From Ensifer sp. BR816 (lineage in GTDB: Bacteria; Pseudomonadota; Alphaproteobacteria; Rhizobiales; Rhizobiaceae), in NCBI RefSeq assembly GCF_000378985.1, contig NZ_KB905370.1, positions 2,217,830-2,281,829 on the forward strand: a stretch of DNA of 64,000 bases. Direction: 5' to 3'. The translations under genes and the position numbers were made by a program. Shown piece by piece: positions 62,851 through 64,000 of this stretch; within the stretch, counting starts at the first letter, position 1, and each line of letters begins with the position of its first letter. The notes beneath the pieces are model-generated. The model had not been told where the DNA came from. It worked only from the letters and a program-made list of their open reading frames with translations, and ran no database searches.

Positions 62851-63411
62851 ATGAAAAAGCACGATCTCGTCTATCTGATCGAAGACGCATCCCACGACGC
62901 AGCCATCGAAATCATCAATGAGGAAGCCTTCGGGCCGGGTCGGTTTGCCCGTGCGGCTGCGCGAATCCGCGAACAGGGCCCGCACGACCGGTCGCTGTCC
63001 TTCATCTGCACCGACGATGGCGAAACGATTGCATCCGTGCGGATGACGCCGGTGAATGCCGGATCGGTCAAGGGACACCTGCTCGGTCCGCTCGCCGTGC
63101 GGCCGTCGCACAAGAACAAGGGTATCGGTCGGGAACTGGTCCGGATTGCCGTCGAGGCGGCGCGGCGGAAAGGTTCCGAAGCGGTTATCCTGGTTGGCGA
63201 TCCGCCCTATTATCAGCCGCTGGGCTTCGAAAAGGTGCGCTACGCGGCACTTGAATTCCCCGGTCCGGTCGATCCCGCCCGGGTGCTCGTCGTGCCGATC
63301 GCTGCCGATGTTCACAGGCGGCTCGAGGGTGTGATTGCCTGGCGGGAGGACAGCAGCATTGCCCCTGCGGCCGAACTCAGCGCGTGCGCCTCTACGGGCG
63401 CTGCCGCCTGA
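62851..63411 (+). CDS. GNAT-family N-acetyltransferase
   Basis: 186 residues. Acetyl-CoA-binding motif LGPLAVRPSHKNKGIGRELVRIAVEAARRKG near residue 77, with the R/Q-x-x-G-x-G/A pattern, preceded by ASVRMTPVNAG and followed by ILVGDPPYYQPLGFEKV. The pattern LVGDPxYYxxxGF is seen in YhbS-like acetyltransferases. Substrate unknown. No clear ribosome-binding site near the ATG at 62851. Confidence 0.86.
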   Translation: MKKHDLVYLIEDASHDAAIEIINEEAFGPGRFARAAARIREQGPHDRSLSFICTDDGETIASVRMTPVNAGSVKGHLLGPLAVRPSHKNKGIGRELVRIAVEAARRKGSEAVILVGDPPYYQPLGFEKVRYAALEFPGPVDPARVLVVPIAADVHRRLEGVIAWREDSSIAPAAELSACASTGAAA

Positions 63412-63466
63412 TTCTTGGGCGCTGGGCCCCTTGCCGCAGTCAGGCGCTTTTCTTCCTCCTCGTCAT

Positions 63467-63481
63467 CCTCGGGTCAAGCCC
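63467..63481. repeat. Truncated palindromic repeat at the edge of the IS
   Basis: CCTCGGGTCAAGCCC looks like the first part of the window's CCTCGGGCTTGACCCGAGG-type palindromes, but the closing GAGG arm is missing and unrelated sequence follows at about 63482. The break may mark the end of the insertion sequence. Confidence 0.4.
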
Positions 63482-64000
63482 CATACGCGCTAACTTAGTT
63501 GTCGATGCGCAATGGCGCGTCGCCTTCGCGGTGGCTCGCGCAGTCGATGCAGCAACCGGTCGATGGGGATCGCCCGGATAGGCCCGTGCAAGACGGCGAT
63601 GGCGATGTTGGTGATGGCGATGACGACGAGGCGCCAGATCGGCAAGGTGGATCGCTTCAGGCGGCCAGGGGGAGAAAGTCCGGCGCCTCGGGATCGAGGG
63701 CCGGCAGGTCGTCCTCGGCCAACAGGGCGGCCAGCAGGGCGGTGTTGATCCACAGGCGGGCCAGGTCGGCATCCTTTGCGCGGAGGTCTTCCAGTCCCAC
63801 CAGTGACTTCATGCGTTTGAAGGCCAGCTCGATCTGCCACCGCAGGCGATAGGTCGCGGCGAGCCTGCCAGCGACGTCAGCAGCACCAGATGGCCGGCCA
63901 TCTCGATGCCGGCCTGGCTCGGTTGGTATTGCGCCTTCGAGGCCGCCCGGCGCGCCGCCCGCCTGGCCTTCTCGGCCGCCTCGGCCGGCAAGGGCAAGAT
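63482..64000 (-). mobile_element. Part of an IS4-type insertion sequence (continues past the window)
   Basis: The transposase remnant at 63657-64000 and the interrupted palindrome at 63481 suggest an element that starts about 63482 and continues beyond the right edge. I cannot identify terminal inverted repeats with only one end visible, so the left limit is approximate. Confidence 0.55.
63657..64000 (-). pseudogene. IS4-family transposase C-terminal part, frameshifted and cut by the window edge
   Basis: Read on the - strand, the first part has a basic AAEKARRAARRAASKAQ segment and GIEMAGHLVLLTSL; the frame then changes near 63865-63885 and continues as YRLRWQIELAFKRMKSLVGLEDL and RLWINTALLAALLAEDDLPALDPEAPDFLPLAA to a stop at 63657-63659. 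YRLRWQIELAFKRMK fits the IS4 signature Y-x2-R-x3-E-x6-K exactly. The frameshift breaks the gene unless it is a sequencing error. The catalytic N-terminal part is outside the window. Confidence 0.8.

Noticed and set aside
1-64000. CRISPR arrays, tRNA, rRNA, prophage
   Set aside because: No regularly spaced repeat array, no tRNA or rRNA-like sequence and no phage structural genes were seen by eye; a dedicated search could still find a short RNA.

Overview
The window reads as a high-GC alphaproteobacterial genome, most probably Sinorhizobium/Ensifer or a close relative. The evidence is a BacA of 420 residues, a NolR-type ArsR regulator, the choXWV choline transporter, the haem receptor ShmR, a fused TrpE(G) preceded by the 14-residue leader [14 protein letters not shown], and mosaic RIME-like intergenic repeats typical of rhizobia. 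No rRNA, tRNA, CRISPR array or prophage was recognised.

Layout. 1-6.7 kb: urate and guanine catabolism (puuE-uraD-allA-uraH on +, then lldD, guaD, puuD and a LysR regulator on -). 6.7-8.7 kb: a small hypothetical gene and a divergent CGNR-zinc-finger regulator / alpha-beta hydrolase pair with a clear operator. 8.7-15.2 kb: bdhA-xdhA-xdhB on - and glpK on +. 15.5-20 kb: an ArsR/SRPBCC/small membrane protein operon, a luciferase-like monooxygenase, a methionine aminopeptidase and an MFS transporter. 20-25.5 kb: bacA, a secreted polysaccharide deacetylase, an NnrU-like protein, a TPR membrane protein and der. 25.5-32 kb: KDG kinase, a GH13 alpha-glucosidase, adenine deaminase and a class III aminotransferase. 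32-36.4 kb: nolR, a HugZ-like protein and choXWV. 36.7-44.3 kb: thymidine kinase and a five-gene operon of largely uncharacterised proteins (coiled-coil TelA-like protein, unknown, AAA ATPase, unknown, DUF2333-like membrane protein). 44.4-57.7 kb: fhs, a DUF1993-like protein, an extensin-like protein, shmR, trpL-trpE(G), a CDF metal exporter, queF, a HupE/UreJ-like protein, a ClpP paralogue and leuA behind a leucine-rich leader peptide. 57.8-63.4 kb: an ECF sigma / anti-sigma pair, a TPR protein, a metallophosphoesterase, a Nudix hydrolase, a glutathionyl-hydroquinone reductase and a GNAT protein. The right edge is a frameshifted IS4-type transposase that runs off the window.

How it works together. 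Adenine (Ade), guanine (GuaD) and xanthine (XdhAB) feed urate, which PuuD, UraH, UraD, PuuE and AllA take toward glyoxylate; allantoate hydrolysis and XdhC are not seen here. Several genes belong to host or soil-rhizosphere life (bacA, nolR, choXWV, shmR, the Mn-type CDF). Two biosynthetic genes, trpE(G) and leuA, each have a short leader ORF whose start codon lies about 7 nt after a -10 element, suggesting leaderless attenuator peptides in both cases. The five-gene 37.5-44.3 kb operon is the best candidate for an undescribed system.
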